DNA from: Prorocentrum cordatum
Taxonomy: Eukaryota > Sar > Dinophyceae > Prorocentrales > Prorocentraceae
Assembly: GCA_963575745.1 (NCBI GenBank)
Contig: CAUYUJ010003069.1
Span: 416,351-480,350 of the forward strand
Length of the DNA stretch: 64,000 nt
Direction of reading: 5' to 3'
In this document: one piece after another, positions 62,960 through 64,000 of the stretch
Layout of the letters: each line of letters starts with the position of its first letter
How positions within the stretch are numbered: position 1 is the stretch's first letter
Position numbers and translations under genes: made by a program
The notes under the pieces: generated by a model
Told to the model about the DNA's origin: nothing
Seen by the model: only the letters and a program-made list of their open reading frames with translations
Databases searched by the model: none

Positions 62960-64000
62960 ATGGCGCCGGCGGCGGCTGCCAGGTCAGCGCTCAAGGTGCT
63001 GGCCTTCAACCCCCTGTTCGCCACCCACACCCGCCTCTCCGAGATTCTCCTCGCCACTCGGGCTTCTGATTTTCTCTTGTTGGCAGGCACAAAAGAGGCA
63101 TGTAGAAGGGGAGGAGGAGTTCTAAAGAGGAGAATAGATGGTCGATTACTCGTTGAAACGGTGTATCAGCCTGGCACTTTTACGAATTCCTCGACGGGTT
63201 GCGCCATCTGCCTCGGGCCCCAATATAGAGACCAAGATGTCCGACGGGTTTGGGGCTCTTCTGGGCATGCTGGGGGGAGATCGGTGGCGGCAAGAATAAA
63301 GAAAGGTACCTTAGATGTAACGGTGGGGGTTCTCTACTTCCCACCTCAACCCTCCAAGAAGGGCCAGGCTAGTGCGTACTACGGTGCTGTTCAGGCTTTA
63401 ACACGCTGGTGGCGTGCGATATTTCAGGAACTGCCCGCCAGGACGTTGCCGATTTTTTACGATGACTTGAATGACGGCCTTGGTCTATCCAAGATATCTG
63501 GCTCCTGGGAGGCTCCCCCCTCTTCTGCAGTGGGTAATTATTGTCGTCTCCGAGAGGCACGCAGAAAAAAAAGGCCGGGGAAGAAGTACGTAAGTTACTA
63601 GAAGAGCAGCATCTTATTGCACCTAGCACGTTTCGTGGGTGCCAGGATACTTTTTACTCTACGGACGCGCCATCGACTTCCTCAAGAATAGATTATATGT
63701 TCACTGCTTCTGGTTATTCGGGAAGGATCCAGCATTGTTCTGTATTCCGAGACCTGGGAGCGAAACTACAGACCATAAAGGTTTGCCCCCGAAAGGTCAT
63801 CCGCCACTCTGCTTAGTATTGGATTATGAGAAAGATCCTCATGAGTTACCTCATCGTCCACCTCAGCGTATTTCGACCTCTGCGTTGATGCAGGCCGTCC
63901 ACCGTCGGCAGGGCAAAGTTCCTTCCTGACCGATGTTGATCACGCTATTCAGGCTAATGCCGAGGAGCTGACGATGCTCAGCGAGAGCGGGGCTCCCGAC
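62960..64000 (+). mobile_element. LINE retrotransposon, 5' part (runs off the window)
   Basis: Endonuclease domain in three successive frames with the window ending shortly after it. Same domain type as 18018-19030 but a distinct subfamily by sequence. Confidence 0.82.
62980..63928 (+). pseudogene. LINE endonuclease domain, two frame changes, partial
   Basis: The first frame (ATG 62960, to 63601) has KVLAFNPLFATHTRLSEIL, DFLLLAGTK (again GT in place of the usual ET), LDVTVGVLYFPP and PIFYDDLNDGLG (metal-site loop). A frame change in or near the A8 run at 63565-63572 leads to a second frame with LIAPSTFRGCQDTFYSTDA and SSRIDYMFTASG, the strand with the Ser-Arg-Ile-Asp-Tyr signature. A second change near 63770 leads to TDHKGLPPKGHPPLCLV with the terminal Asp-His. 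All expected blocks are present in order. The frame changes near a homopolymer may be assembly errors. Confidence 0.78.

Overview
This window reads as dinoflagellate nuclear DNA. The two strongest signs are a full match to the 22-nt dinoflagellate spliced leader (SL) embedded in the genome at 26802-26823, and long arrays of the TTTAGGG telomere-type repeat (2713-2790, 3641-4420). GC-rich sequence, abundant trinucleotide repeats and decayed LINE and Ty1/copia-like elements fit that assignment. Genus and species cannot be decided from the sequence. Nothing bacterial, plasmid-like or CRISPR-like was seen, and no rRNA or tRNA gene was recognised.

Layout. 1-4.8 kb: telomere-like seeds and arrays, plus a 10-bp satellite present in two opposed arrays around a telomere-type core. 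4.6-10.7 kb: the first copies of three short inverted-repeat or foldback families and a 101-bp satellite. 10.8-12.6 kb: a twice-occurring compound of TTGG, CCT, CAATG and a ~50-bp CACGTGG satellite. 13.2-16.9 kb: degenerate CTTGGGG arrays surrounding a cysteine-rich open frame (15000-15425). 18.0-20.4 kb: a 3'-truncated LINE (endonuclease, then partial reverse transcriptase). 20.4-25.4 kb: microsatellites and further foldback copies. 26.3-29.6 kb: a repeat-flanked segment with the best gene in the window, a retroposed mRNA (SL, leader, 329-codon frame, 3' UTR, A tract, 12-bp target duplication), and a separate ~830-bp GGTTCGG-rich insertion. 30.7-36.7 kb: satellites and a second, degenerate SL-like site. 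36.8-43.7 kb: GC-rich sequence with no supportable gene. 43.7-46.5 and 50.7-53.3 kb: two diverged copies of one element carrying remnants of a Ty1/copia-like reverse transcriptase. They bracket a young 89-bp satellite. 54.5-55.5 kb: RNase H and C-terminal part of a second LINE. 57.1-57.6 kb: a candidate first exon followed by one foldback element with another inserted inside it. 58.3-60.4 kb: a GAT array and more foldback copies. 62.3-62.9 kb: coding sequence with two ubiquitin-interacting motifs, interrupted by a foldback element. 63.0-64.0 kb: a second LINE endonuclease running off the window end.

There is no operon logic. The window is mostly transposable elements, satellites and microsatellites, with gene matter in small islands (15.0-15.4, 26.8-28.0, 57.1 and 62.6-62.8 kb). 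Most long open frames are by-products of GC-rich repeats that are open in several frames, and they were not called. Several LINE frameshifts lie at or near homopolymer runs, so decay and assembly error cannot be separated here.
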